Shown here: positions 1 through 4,993 of the stretch, in pieces
Position numbering within the stretch: the stretch's first letter is position 1
How the letters are laid out: each line of letters begins with the position of its first letter
Source: Actinomycetes bacterium
Lineage (GTDB): Bacteria; Actinomycetota; Actinomycetes; Actinomycetales; Microbacteriaceae
Reading direction: 5' to 3'
Length of the DNA: 6,215 nt
NCBI GenBank assembly: GCA_023432305.1
Contig: JAEYUT010000106.1
Span: 1-6,215, forward strand
The notes under the pieces: model-generated
Told to the model about the DNA's origin: nothing
What the model saw: the letters and a program-made list of their open reading frames with translations, nothing else
The model's database searches: none
Translations under genes and position numbers: made by a program

Positions 1-527
1 AGCGCGGGCGCCTCATCGCCCCGGAATCCGAGATTCCACGCAGGGCCGCCCTGGTGCAGCATCCGCAGTCCGAGCGTCGTGAGCGTCGCGAGGTGGCGCG
101 GGGGGAGCACGGAGGAGCCGGCGATCGCCATGAGCTCGCCTGCCCGATCCACGAGCGGCGCGAAGATCCGCCGCCACGCCGCTCCGTCCGCTCCGAGTTC
201 CGCGACGGTGCGGTCGAGGGAACGGTACGCGAGTGCGGAGCGCCCCGGCTCGATCGGCTGCGCATACGACACCTCGGGTGTCATCAGCTCGAGGCGCGAC
301 GCGAGACCGAAGTGCACGAAGAAGTCGCTCGCGGATGCCATCGGGTGCACGGCCGAGCACACATCGTGCAGGTAGCCAGGCAGCGTGAGCTCGCGTGTGG
401 CCGTGCCGCCGCCGATGTCCGACAGCCGCTCGCGCACCGTCACCTCGAGCCCCGCGCGGGCGAGGGTGACGGCCGCGGCGAGACCGTTCGGACCGGAGCC
501 GACGATGATCGCGCGTCTCGTGGCCAT
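1..527 (-). CDS. FAD-dependent oxidoreductase (phytoene desaturase/amine oxidase-like), N-terminal part
   Basis: The gene is read leftwards and runs off the window, so only about 175 N-terminal residues are present. They begin MATRRAIIVGSGPNGLAAA: a beta strand followed by the dinucleotide-binding glycine motif GSGPNG at residues 10-15 and a helix. A second strand (VTVRE) ends in Glu32, where the FAD ribose is normally bound, and an IGGGT turn follows at 38-42. This is the Rossmann N-terminus of the NAD(P)/FAD-dependent oxidoreductase superfamily that includes phytoene-dehydrogenase-like and amine-oxidase-like flavoproteins. The substrate cannot be told without the C-terminal half. No signal peptide or membrane segment is seen, so a cytoplasmic or membrane-peripheral enzyme is likely. 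The ATG at 527 fits because the FAD motif starts six residues in; no Shine-Dalgarno precedes it, but a -10-like hexamer does, pointing to leaderless expression. It is divergent from the LMF-like gene. Family is confident; exact reaction unknown. Confidence 0.9.
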   Translation of the reverse strand, partial: MATRRAIIVGSGPNGLAAAVTLARAGLEVTVRERLSDIGGGTATRELTLPGYLHDVCSAVHPMASASDFFVHFGLASRLELMTPEVSYAQPIEPGRSALAYRSLDRTVAELGADGAAWRRIFAPLVDRAGELMAIAGSSVLPPRHLATLTTLGLRMLHQGGPAWNLGFRGDEAPA

Positions 528-532
528 ACGCA

Positions 533-538
533 ACCGTA
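533..538 (-). promoter_or_regulatory. Probable -10 element (TACGGT) for the FAD oxidoreductase gene, leaderless
   Basis: Read on the minus strand, TACGGT matches the actinobacterial TAnnnT -10 pattern and ends 5 nt before the ATG at 527. Transcription would then begin at or next to the start codon. No convincing -35 hexamer or Shine-Dalgarno is present. It shares the 47-bp divergent gap with the oppositely oriented element at 562-567. Confidence 0.5.
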
Positions 539-561
539 TCGCCGACCACAGCCGAGCGGAC

Positions 562-567
562 TACTCT
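562..567 (+). promoter_or_regulatory. Probable -10 element (TACTCT) for the LMF-like gene, leaderless
   Basis: TACTCT fits TAnnnT and is separated by 7 nt from the ATG at 575, so the predicted transcript starts at or within a base of the start codon. No Shine-Dalgarno lies upstream of this ATG. No clear -35 is visible about 17 bp upstream. The two -10 elements in the 528-574 gap are on opposite strands with only 23 bp between them, so the two polymerases would compete for overlapping DNA. Confidence 0.5.
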
Positions 568-574
568 CCGTCGC

Positions 575-2005
575 ATGGAGTGGTTCGGCACCACCGACTA
601 CGGCTTCGCACGCGAGGTGCTCCAGCGGGGCGTCGCGGCGGTCTTCGTGGTGGCGTTCCTCTCGACGCTGTTCCAGTTCCCGGCGCTCCTCGGCGAACGC
701 GGACTGCTGCCCGTCGAGCGCTTCCTCACGCGGTCGCTCGCGCGCCGAGCGCCCACCATCTTCCGATGGCGCTACTCCGATCGGATGCTGCGCGCCGTGT
801 GCATCGTGGGGATCGTGATCGGTCTCGCACTCGTGGCGGGCCTGCCGCAGCTAGGCCCCGCGTGGGTGCCGCTTGTGTGCTTCCTCGTGATGTGGGCGCT
901 GTATCTCTCGATCGTGTGCGTGGGCCAGACGTTCTACGCGTTCGGATGGGAGTCGCTGCTGCTCGAGGTGGGCTTCATCGTCGCGTGGCTCGGATCGAAC
1001 GAGACCGCGACCCCCATCGCCATCATCTTCTTCCTGCGCTGGCTCGTGTTCCGGTTGGAGTTCGGCGCCGGCATGATCAAGATGCGCGGCGACCGCTCCT
1101 GGCGCGACCTCACAGCGCTCATGTACCACCATGAGACCCAGCCGATGCCGGGGCCGCTGAGCCGCTACGCGCACCTGCTGCCCGGCTGGGTGCATCGCCT
1201 GGAGGTGCTCGGCAACCATGTCGCGCAGCTCATCGTGCCGTGGTTCCTGTTCGCCCCGCAGCCGGTGGCGTCGTTCGCCGCCGCGATCATCATCCTCACC
1301 CAGCTGTGGCTCGTGGCGACGGGCAACTTCGCCTGGCTCAACTGGCTCACGATCGTGCTCGCGTTCTCGGCGATCGACGACGCCTTCGTGCACGCCCTCA
1401 TTCCCGCCTGGCCTGTCGATGCTGGTCCGGATGCGATGCCGCTGTGGTGGGGCATCCCCGTGCTGCTCGTCGTCGTGCTGCTCGTGGCGCTCAGCTGGTT
1501 CCCGGCCCGCAACCTCCTCGCCCGGCGGCAGCTGATGAACGCGAGCTTCAACCGCTTCCACCTGGTGAACGCGTACGGGGCTTTCGGCTCGGTCTCGCAG
1601 GTGCGCTACGAGGTGATCGTGGAGGGCACGGATGCGGAGTACCCCGACGACGCCTCCGAGTGGCGCGCCTACGAATTCCACGGCAAGCCGGGCGACCCGG
1701 CCCGGGTGCCTCGCCAGTTCGCCCCGTACCATCTGCGCCTCGACTGGCTCATGTGGTTCCTCGCCCTCGGATCACCCGACGATGCGTGGTTCGACGTCTT
1801 CCTGCTGCGGCTGCTCGAAGCCGACCGCGCCACCCTGAGGCTGCTGCGCGTCGACCCGTTCGGTGGGCGGCCTCCGCGCTGGGTGCGCGCGACGGTGTAC
1901 GTCTATCGCTTCTCCACACACGACGAGCATCGGCGAACCAGGCTCATCTGGATGCGGGATCCGGTGACCGTCAGCCACCCGCCGAGACGGCTCGCTCCCC
2001 GCTGA
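575..2005 (+). CDS. Lipase maturation factor (LMF1) family membrane protein
   Basis: This 476-residue integral membrane protein has the hallmarks of the LMF1 family. They are an N-terminal helix leading into LLGERGLLPVERF (38-50), a YSDRMLR segment (67-73), VGQTFYAFGWESLLLE (116-131), and the conserved block FRLEFGAGMIKMRGD-SWRDLT (159-180) followed by YHHETQPMPGPLS (184-196). HRLEVLGNH (207-215) and GNFAWLNWLTI (250-260) complete the set. Hydrophobic stretches suggest eight or nine membrane segments between about 17 and 310. A soluble C-terminal domain follows (about 330-450, with VNAYGAFGSVSQVRYEV and FAPYHLRLDWLMWF). Vertebrate LMF1 helps lipases fold in the endoplasmic reticulum; the bacterial members have no settled function, and a role in maturing exported lipases is only inference. 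No lipase gene is adjacent. The ATG at 575 is chosen because family similarity starts at once and a -10-like hexamer lies 7 nt upstream. The gene seems monocistronic, with a hairpin over its stop codon. Confidence 0.93.
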   Translation: MEWFGTTDYGFAREVLQRGVAAVFVVAFLSTLFQFPALLGERGLLPVERFLTRSLARRAPTIFRWRYSDRMLRAVCIVGIVIGLALVAGLPQLGPAWVPLVCFLVMWALYLSIVCVGQTFYAFGWESLLLEVGFIVAWLGSNETATPIAIIFFLRWLVFRLEFGAGMIKMRGDRSWRDLTALMYHHETQPMPGPLSRYAHLLPGWVHRLEVLGNHVAQLIVPWFLFAPQPVASFAAAIIILTQLWLVATGNFAWLNWLTIVLAFSAIDDAFVHALIPAWPVDAGPDAMPLWWGIPVLLVVVLLVALSWFPARNLLARRQLMNASFNRFHLVNAYGAFGSVSQVRYEVIVEGTDAEYPDDASEWRAYEFHGKPGDPARVPRQFAPYHLRLDWLMWFLALGSPDDAWFDVFLLRLLEADRATLRLLRVDPFGGRPPRWVRATVYVYRFSTHDEHRRTRLIWMRDPVTVSHPPRRLAPR

Positions 2006-2018
2006 CGTCGGGGGAGCG
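1993..2018. terminator. Hairpin between convergent genes, probable bidirectional terminator
   Basis: CGCTCCCC (1993-2000) and GGGGAGCG (2011-2018) form a perfect 8-bp GC-rich stem with a 10-nt loop; a further U-G pair is possible outside it. The TGA of the LMF-like gene (2003-2005) sits in the loop, and the stop of the S4 gene is 6 bp beyond on the other strand. There is no T-run on either side, as is common for high-GC actinobacterial terminators. It is the only stable hairpin in this convergent junction. Confidence 0.55.
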
Positions 2019-2023
2019 GATGC

Positions 2024-2401
2024 TCACGCCTCGTCGCGCCCGCGCAGCCGTTCGATCTCGCGGCGGTCGCGCTTCGTGGGGCGCCCCGCGCCGCGGTCGC
2101 GCACCGCGAACACCGTGCGCTGCTCCTTCGGCGGGGGAGCGGGCGTCAGATCCTCGAACGCGGGGGCCGCGAGCGCCGCGCTCACCCGCTTGGTGAGCAG
2201 CTGGCGCACCACGAGGATGCGCGTGCCGTGGCCCGTCACCACCCGCACCTCCATGCCGGGCCGCACCACCTGCGAGGGCTTCGCCGTCTCGCCGCCGACC
2301 TTCACATGCCCTGCTTTGCACAGCGCCGTCGCCGCCGAGCGCGACTTCGTCACGCGCACCGCCCACAGCCACGCGTCCACGCGCACCCCTGCCTCAGCCA
2401 T
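2024..2401 (-). CDS. S4-domain RNA-binding protein, Hsp15-like
   Basis: This 125-residue basic protein starts MAEAGVRVDAWLWAVRVTKSR, the usual opening of the compact S4 RNA-binding fold. That fold spans about residues 6-67 and includes the helix-turn around TALCKAGHVKVGG and a strand with KPSQVVRPGMEV. The C-terminal tail is charged and ends in GRPTKRDRREIERLRG (106-121), typical of the Hsp15/YrfH-like family. Escherichia coli Hsp15 binds free 50S subunits carrying a nascent chain and helps rescue them; the same role here is inferred from family only. The ATG at 2401 is preferred over an ATG at 2542 in the same frame because the S4 similarity starts there and GGAGGGG lies 10 nt upstream. The start overlaps the end of the emfourin gene by 8 nt, so translation is probably coupled. 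It is the last gene of the protease operon. Confidence 0.9.
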   Translation of the reverse strand: MAEAGVRVDAWLWAVRVTKSRSAATALCKAGHVKVGGETAKPSQVVRPGMEVRVVTGHGTRILVVRQLLTKRVSAALAAPAFEDLTPAPPPKEQRTVFAVRDRGAGRPTKRDRREIERLRGRDEA

Positions 2402-2407
2402 CCGTCG
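2389..2407. repeat. 19-bp junction repeat, copy 2 (emfourin/S4 boundary)
   Basis: CTGCCTCAGCCATCCGTCG differs at one base (2396) from the copy at 2759-2777. It contains the emfourin stop and the S4 start codon. The base that differs is the one that creates the emfourin TGA. Both copies lie in the same reading phase relative to the upstream and downstream genes. Confidence 0.75.
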
Positions 2408-2771
2408 CCGTCCCCTCCGCAGAGTCGGGCCGCGGAACGCGCACGGGCTCACCCTCGCTGCGCACGCGATCCACGAGCTCCCGCCACGGGCCGTCCACCT
2501 CGCGCTCCGGAAGCATCGCGGTCCGGGAAGGCTCCGGTGCACGCACCTCGATGAGCCACACGAAGCGGTCGGGCTCCGGCGTGGCGTTCTCGACTCGATC
2601 CCAGGGGCATGCGCGCACGATCGGCTCCCAGGCGTCCACGTCGCGCGTCTCCACGCGCCACGCGCGGCGCATGCCCGCGATGCCTCCCGTGCGGATCACC
2701 CGGATGACGACAGCCGGCTCGCGTGAATCGGGCGCGCCGGAGTGGGGCGCGCGGTCAGCTGCCTCCGCCAT
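2394..2771 (-). CDS. Emfourin-type inhibitor of protealysin-like M4 proteases
   Basis: This is a 125-residue soluble protein without a signal peptide. After a low-complexity, probably disordered N-terminal 20 residues, the conserved core begins with VVIRVIRTGGIAGMRRAWRV (21-40), the strand-turn-strand that opens emfourins (R-x-GG-x-AG). A second block, PDRFVWLIEVRAPE (67-80), and a closing helix DGPWRELVDRV (93-103) follow. Emfourin was described as a slow tight-binding inhibitor of protealysin encoded just behind the protease gene; the same order here strongly supports the call. It should bind the active site of the neighbouring M4 enzyme in the cytoplasm (inference). The ATG at 2771 lies inside the last codons of the protease gene (17-nt overlap) and has GGGAG about 9 nt upstream; no other in-frame start fits the core. 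The extended N-terminus and the Pro/Glu-rich C-terminal tail are the least conserved-looking parts. Confidence 0.85.
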   Translation of the reverse strand: MAEAADRAPHSGAPDSREPAVVIRVIRTGGIAGMRRAWRVETRDVDAWEPIVRACPWDRVENATPEPDRFVWLIEVRAPEPSRTAMLPEREVDGPWRELVDRVRSEGEPVRVPRPDSAEGTATDG

Positions 2772-3807
2772 CCGTCGTCACTCCCACACCATCCCAGGCC
2801 GCTCGCACGGCGTCGACCTCCGTCGACACCTCACCGTAACGCGCGGACGCCGTGCGCACCGTCGCTGCCGCGAAGGTCGCGAAGTCGGCCGTCGCCGGCA
2901 GCTGCGAGGTGAGCGCGTCGTACCAGATGCGGCCCGCCAGCTCCCAGGCGGCGCCGCCGAGCGCATCCGCGAGCAGGAAGAACGCGTGATTCGGGATCCC
3001 GGAGTTGAGGTGCACCCCGCCGTTGTCCTCCGAGGTGACGATGAAGTCGCGCATGTGCGCCGGCTGCGGGTCGCGGCCGAGTGTGTCGTCGTCATACGCA
3101 GTGCCGGGCGCGCGCAGCGAGCGCAGGGCGCGGCCTTGCACCTCGTCGGTGAAGAGCCCCTCGCCGATGAGCCAGGTCGCCTGCGCGGCGGACTCGCCGC
3201 GCACGTGCTGCTCCACGAGCGCACCGAACACGTCCGCGATCGACTCGTTGAGCGCACCGGACTGCCCCACATACTCGAGCCCCGCGGTGTGCTGGATCAC
3301 CCCGTGTGCGAGCTCATGGCCGATGACGCTCAGCGAGCTCGTGAACCCGGCGAACACCTCGCCGTCGCCGTCGCCGAAGACCATCCGCTCGCCATCCCAG
3401 AACGCATTGTCGTACAGCTCTCCGTAGTGCACGGTCGCGCGCAGTCGCATGCCCAGGCCGTCGATCGAGTTGCGATCGAACTGCTGGGAGAAGAGGTCGA
3501 AGGTGGCCCCGAGCCCCTCGTAGGCCTCATCGGCGGCGACGTCTCCCGTGGGGTCGTCGCCCTCGGTGCGCACCAGGCGACCCGGCAGCTCCTCCCGGTT
3601 CTCGGCGTCCGAGATCTCGCGATCCGGCGCATCGGAGAGCTCCACGACGAGCGCATCGCCGTCGATGCTCAGGTCGAGCCGCGCAGACCGGCGCGGGGCG
3701 TCGATGCGCAGAGTGCGCTGGGCCGCGCGCGACGCTGTGGGAAAGCGGTCGGTGCCGGATGAAGCCAGTCGCGCGAGCAGATACGGGGGGATGATGCTGC
3801 GTGCCAT
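2755..3807 (-). CDS. Protealysin-like M4 (thermolysin family) metallopeptidase
   Basis: This 350-residue zinc protease has no signal peptide. Its N-terminus, MARSIIPPYLLARLA, carries the PPYLL motif of the short propeptide found in protealysin-type enzymes, unlike the long propeptide of secreted thermolysins. A variable segment (about 25-90) leads into the catalytic domain, with NAFWDGERMVFGDGDG (134-149), zinc motif HELAH (164-168), Tyr179, and the third zinc ligand Glu188 in GALNES, 20 residues after the second His as in thermolysin. GGVHLNSGIPNHAFF (263-277) carries the catalytic His266. The C-terminal helical domain ends near 340. All key residues are present, so the enzyme should be active once its propeptide is removed. 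The ATG at 3807 is fixed by the PPYLL motif and a -10-like hexamer 6 nt upstream, suggesting leaderless expression. It heads an overlapping operon with its likely inhibitor and an S4 protein. Protealysins are mostly intracellular or exported by non-Sec routes; the location here is unproven. Confidence 0.95.
   Translation of the reverse strand: MARSIIPPYLLARLASSGTDRFPTASRAAQRTLRIDAPRRSARLDLSIDGDALVVELSDAPDREISDAENREELPGRLVRTEGDDPTGDVAADEAYEGLGATFDLFSQQFDRNSIDGLGMRLRATVHYGELYDNAFWDGERMVFGDGDGEVFAGFTSSLSVIGHELAHGVIQHTAGLEYVGQSGALNESIADVFGALVEQHVRGESAAQATWLIGEGLFTDEVQGRALRSLRAPGTAYDDDTLGRDPQPAHMRDFIVTSEDNGGVHLNSGIPNHAFFLLADALGGAAWELAGRIWYDALTSQLPATADFATFAAATVRTASARYGEVSTEVDAVRAAWDGVGVTTDGGGS
2759..2777. 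repeat. 19-bp junction repeat, copy 1 (protease/emfourin boundary)
   Basis: CTGCCTCCGCCATCCGTCG matches the copy at 2389-2407 at 18 of 19 positions. It covers the last codons of the protease gene and the emfourin start codon. The distance between copies is 370 bp, almost exactly one emfourin gene. Confidence 0.75.
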
Positions 3808-3813
3808 GCGGGG

Positions 3814-3819
3814 AGACTA
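3814..3819 (-). promoter_or_regulatory. Probable -10 element (TAGTCT) of the protease operon, leaderless
   Basis: On the minus strand TAGTCT lies exactly 6 nt before the ATG at 3807, placing the predicted transcript start on the A of the start codon. There is no Shine-Dalgarno between it and the ATG. No recognisable -35 hexamer is seen at 16-19 bp. Confidence 0.55.
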
Positions 3820-3846
3820 TGCGCCGCCCCCGACGGCGCGGCACCC

Positions 3847-3869
3847 TGTGCGTCATACGCCGTCGCACA
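3847..3869. promoter_or_regulatory. Inverted repeat in the protease/Nudix divergent region, possible operator
   Basis: TGTGCG (3847-3852) and CGCACA (3864-3869) form a 6-bp inverted repeat around 11 bp. Its midpoint (3858) is the centre of the 100-bp gap and it lies between the expected -35 zones of both promoters. Six-bp repeats arise easily by chance in GC-rich DNA, so the regulatory reading is tentative. Confidence 0.25.
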
Positions 3870-3895
3870 CGCGGCGGGCCCGCAGGTGCGCTCGT

Positions 3896-3901
3896 TAGGC
3901 T
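3896..3901 (+). promoter_or_regulatory. Probable -10 element (TAGGCT) of the Nudix gene, leaderless
   Basis: TAGGCT is followed by 6 nt and then the ATG at 3908, with no Shine-Dalgarno in between. The arrangement mirrors that of the divergent protease operon. Confidence 0.55.
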
Positions 3902-3907
3902 GGCGGC

Positions 3908-4420
3908 ATGACCCGCGCCCCGCACGATCCGCGCGCCCGCCGACCCCACGGCCCGGGCGACGCATGGGTCGACGGACCTCGCGGCCGCTACTGGGGCAGG
4001 TTCGGCGCGGCAGGGCTCCTGCTCGCGCATCCCGACGCGGGTGTGCTGCTGCAGCTGCGCGCCGAATGGAGCCACCTGGGCGGCACGTGGGGGATCCCCG
4101 GCGGCGCCGTGCACGATGAGCACGAGACCCCCGAGCAGGCGGCGCTGCGCGAAGCGAACGAGGAGGCGGGCGTGCCGACCGACCAGGTGCGTGTCCTCGC
4201 TACAAGCGTGTTCGACGTGGGCTACTGGTCGTACACGACCGTGCTCGCGCGGGCAGAGAGCGTCTTCGAGCCGGTCATCGGGGACGCGGAGTCCATCGCT
4301 CTGCGGTGGGTGGCCTTCGACGAGGTGGAGACGCTGCCCCTCCATCCTGGCGTCGCGGCATCCTGGTCCGACCTGCGGGCGCAGCTCGCCGCCACCGACC
4401 CTGCCTTCGCCGACGCCTGA
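3908..4420 (+). CDS. Nudix hydrolase
   Basis: This 170-residue protein has a single Nudix domain at about 32-160. After a basic, Pro-rich N-terminus (1-20) come a beta strand (GAAGLLLAHPDAGVLLQLR, 33-51) and GGTWGIPGGAV (58-68). The Nudix box then has Gly66, Glu73, and REANEEAGV at 81-89, where Glu82, Glu85 and Glu86 would bind the catalytic metal. Nudix enzymes cleave nucleoside diphosphates linked to another group; the substrate (oxidised nucleotides, dinucleotides, ADP-sugars) cannot be told here. The box is unusual: six rather than five residues separate Gly66 from Glu73, while the spacing from Glu73 to Arg81 is standard. The protein looks cytoplasmic. The ATG at 3908 is supported by a -10-like hexamer 6 nt upstream and by family length; no Shine-Dalgarno is seen. 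It is divergent from the protease operon and ends 9 bp from the convergent LRV gene, with no strong terminator between them. Confidence 0.9.
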   Translation: MTRAPHDPRARRPHGPGDAWVDGPRGRYWGRFGAAGLLLAHPDAGVLLQLRAEWSHLGGTWGIPGGAVHDEHETPEQAALREANEEAGVPTDQVRVLATSVFDVGYWSYTTVLARAESVFEPVIGDAESIALRWVAFDEVETLPLHPGVAASWSDLRAQLAATDPAFADA

Positions 4421-4429
4421 GGCGCCGAA

Positions 4430-4900
4430 TCAGACGCTGACGAGCGCGTCCTGCTCGGCCTCGCGCGCGAGCGCCGCCTTCCAGGCGACGAGTCCGCGCA
4501 CCGTCGCGTCCTCATCCTCGGCGAGCTCCTCCATGACATCGGCGGGCACGAAGAAGTTCACGGCCACCCAGCCGCGCACCGTCGGCGACTCGTCGCGCGC
4601 GAGCTCGCGCAGCACATCGCACGGTGCCGCGTTGTTGCGCGCCACGCATGCCCGCACCCCCTCGTCCTCATCGCGCGCGAGCGCCTCGAATACGTCAGCG
4701 GGAGTGTTGTACGAGCTTGCGACCGATTCGCGGATCTTGGGCTTCGGGTCGGTGGCGAGCAGGCGCAGGCGTCGGATCTTGGACTCCGTCACCGGGGGCG
4801 CCGGATGCAGCGCAGCGACCTCCTCGGGTGTCAGCATGCTCGGGGCCATGGCGCGCATCTGCGCGCGCTGGGCAGGGGTGTTAAACCGGATGCACGACAT
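4430..4900 (-). CDS. Leucine-rich-repeat-variant (LRV) helical repeat protein
   Basis: This 156-residue acidic protein is built mainly of four tandem units of exactly 26 residues. They start at Leu48, Leu74, Leu100 and Leu126 with the pattern LAxDxxxxVR-x-x-VA, followed in units 1-3 by xPADV or PCDV and a second helix; the fourth unit degenerates at the C-terminus. This matches the LRV/HEAT-like alpha-helical repeat class, which usually mediates protein binding. The N-terminal 40 residues (MSCIRFNTPAQR..., with PSMLTPEEVAALHP) form a separate leader. The Azotobacter LRV protein has an N-terminal 4Fe-4S cluster; here only isolated cysteines occur (3, 85, 94), so no such cluster is expected. 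No signal peptide or membrane segment is seen. The ATG at 4900 is preferred over an in-frame start at 4984 because a -10-like hexamer lies 6 nt before it and the upstream extension is low-complexity. Function unknown; a scaffold or adaptor is possible. Confidence 0.8.
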   Translation of the reverse strand: MSCIRFNTPAQRAQMRAMAPSMLTPEEVAALHPAPPVTESKIRRLRLLATDPKPKIRESVASSYNTPADVFEALARDEDEGVRACVARNNAAPCDVLRELARDESPTVRGWVAVNFFVPADVMEELAEDEDATVRGLVAWKAALAREAEQDALVSV

Positions 4901-4906
4901 GCCTCC

Positions 4907-4912
4907 ACGGTA
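4907..4912 (-). promoter_or_regulatory. Probable -10 element (TACCGT) of the LRV gene, leaderless
   Basis: On the minus strand TACCGT is followed by GGAGGC and then the ATG at 4900. The GGAGG is too close to the start to act as a Shine-Dalgarno and would lie outside the predicted transcript, so leaderless expression is favoured. Confidence 0.5.
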
Positions 4913-4922
4913 GCCCCGCCTC

Positions 4923-4936
4923 CCGACGCGCGTCGG
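4923..4936. promoter_or_regulatory. 14-bp perfect palindrome in the LRV/pgsA-like divergent region
   Basis: CCGACGCGCGTCGG is a perfect palindrome. It covers the position of the -35 region expected for the LRV promoter, about 17 bp upstream of its -10 element. It could be a repressor operator; the GC-rich, CG-alternating sequence makes coincidence possible. Confidence 0.3.
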
Positions 4937-4972
4937 CGGAGACTCGGCGCGTCCCTGTGGAGAGCTGCCCCC

Positions 4973-4984
4973 GTGGGACCCCAC
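4973..4984. promoter_or_regulatory. Short inverted repeat near the -35 region of the pgsA-like promoter
   Basis: GTGGG-AC-CCCAC is a 5-bp inverted repeat with a 2-bp centre, located 10-21 bp upstream of the TAGAGT hexamer. The centre is too small for a hairpin loop, so a protein-binding site is the only plausible role, and the support is weak. Confidence 0.2.
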
Positions 4985-4993
4985 CCCCGCGAC

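Noticed and set aside
54..818. Plus-strand open frame antisense to the FAD oxidoreductase
   Set aside because: It crosses the divergent promoter gap and overlaps both recognised genes; no motif.
851..1732. Long minus-strand open frame inside the LMF-like gene
   Set aside because: Composition is dominated by His, Arg and Glu with no domain, and the plus strand is clearly LMF1 family.
1240..2196. Plus-strand open frame crossing from the LMF gene into the S4 gene
   Set aside because: It runs antisense over a recognised S4 gene and through the hairpin; the Arg/Pro-rich product looks like a frame shadow.
2402..2542. Upstream in-frame ATG extending the S4 protein by 47 residues
   Set aside because: The extension lies inside the emfourin gene, is Arg/Pro-rich, and the S4 fold plus a Shine-Dalgarno fit the ATG at 2401.
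2551..3762. Long plus-strand open frame (403 codons) opposite the protease gene
   Set aside because: It is a high-GC shadow: Arg/Ala/Val-rich, no family motif, and the opposite strand carries intact M4 protease motifs.
3527..4345. Minus-strand open frame spanning the protease start and antisense to the Nudix gene
   Set aside because: The Nudix box and the PPYLL propeptide motif identify the real frames; this one is low-complexity.
4414..4424. CGCC-TGA-GGCG mini-hairpin at the Nudix/LRV convergent junction as a terminator
   Set aside because: Only 4 bp of stem with a 3-nt loop and no T-run; too weak to call.
4901..4984. Upstream in-frame ATG extending the LRV protein by 28 residues
   Set aside because: The extension is Gly/Arg/Ser-rich and covers the -10 element and the palindrome.
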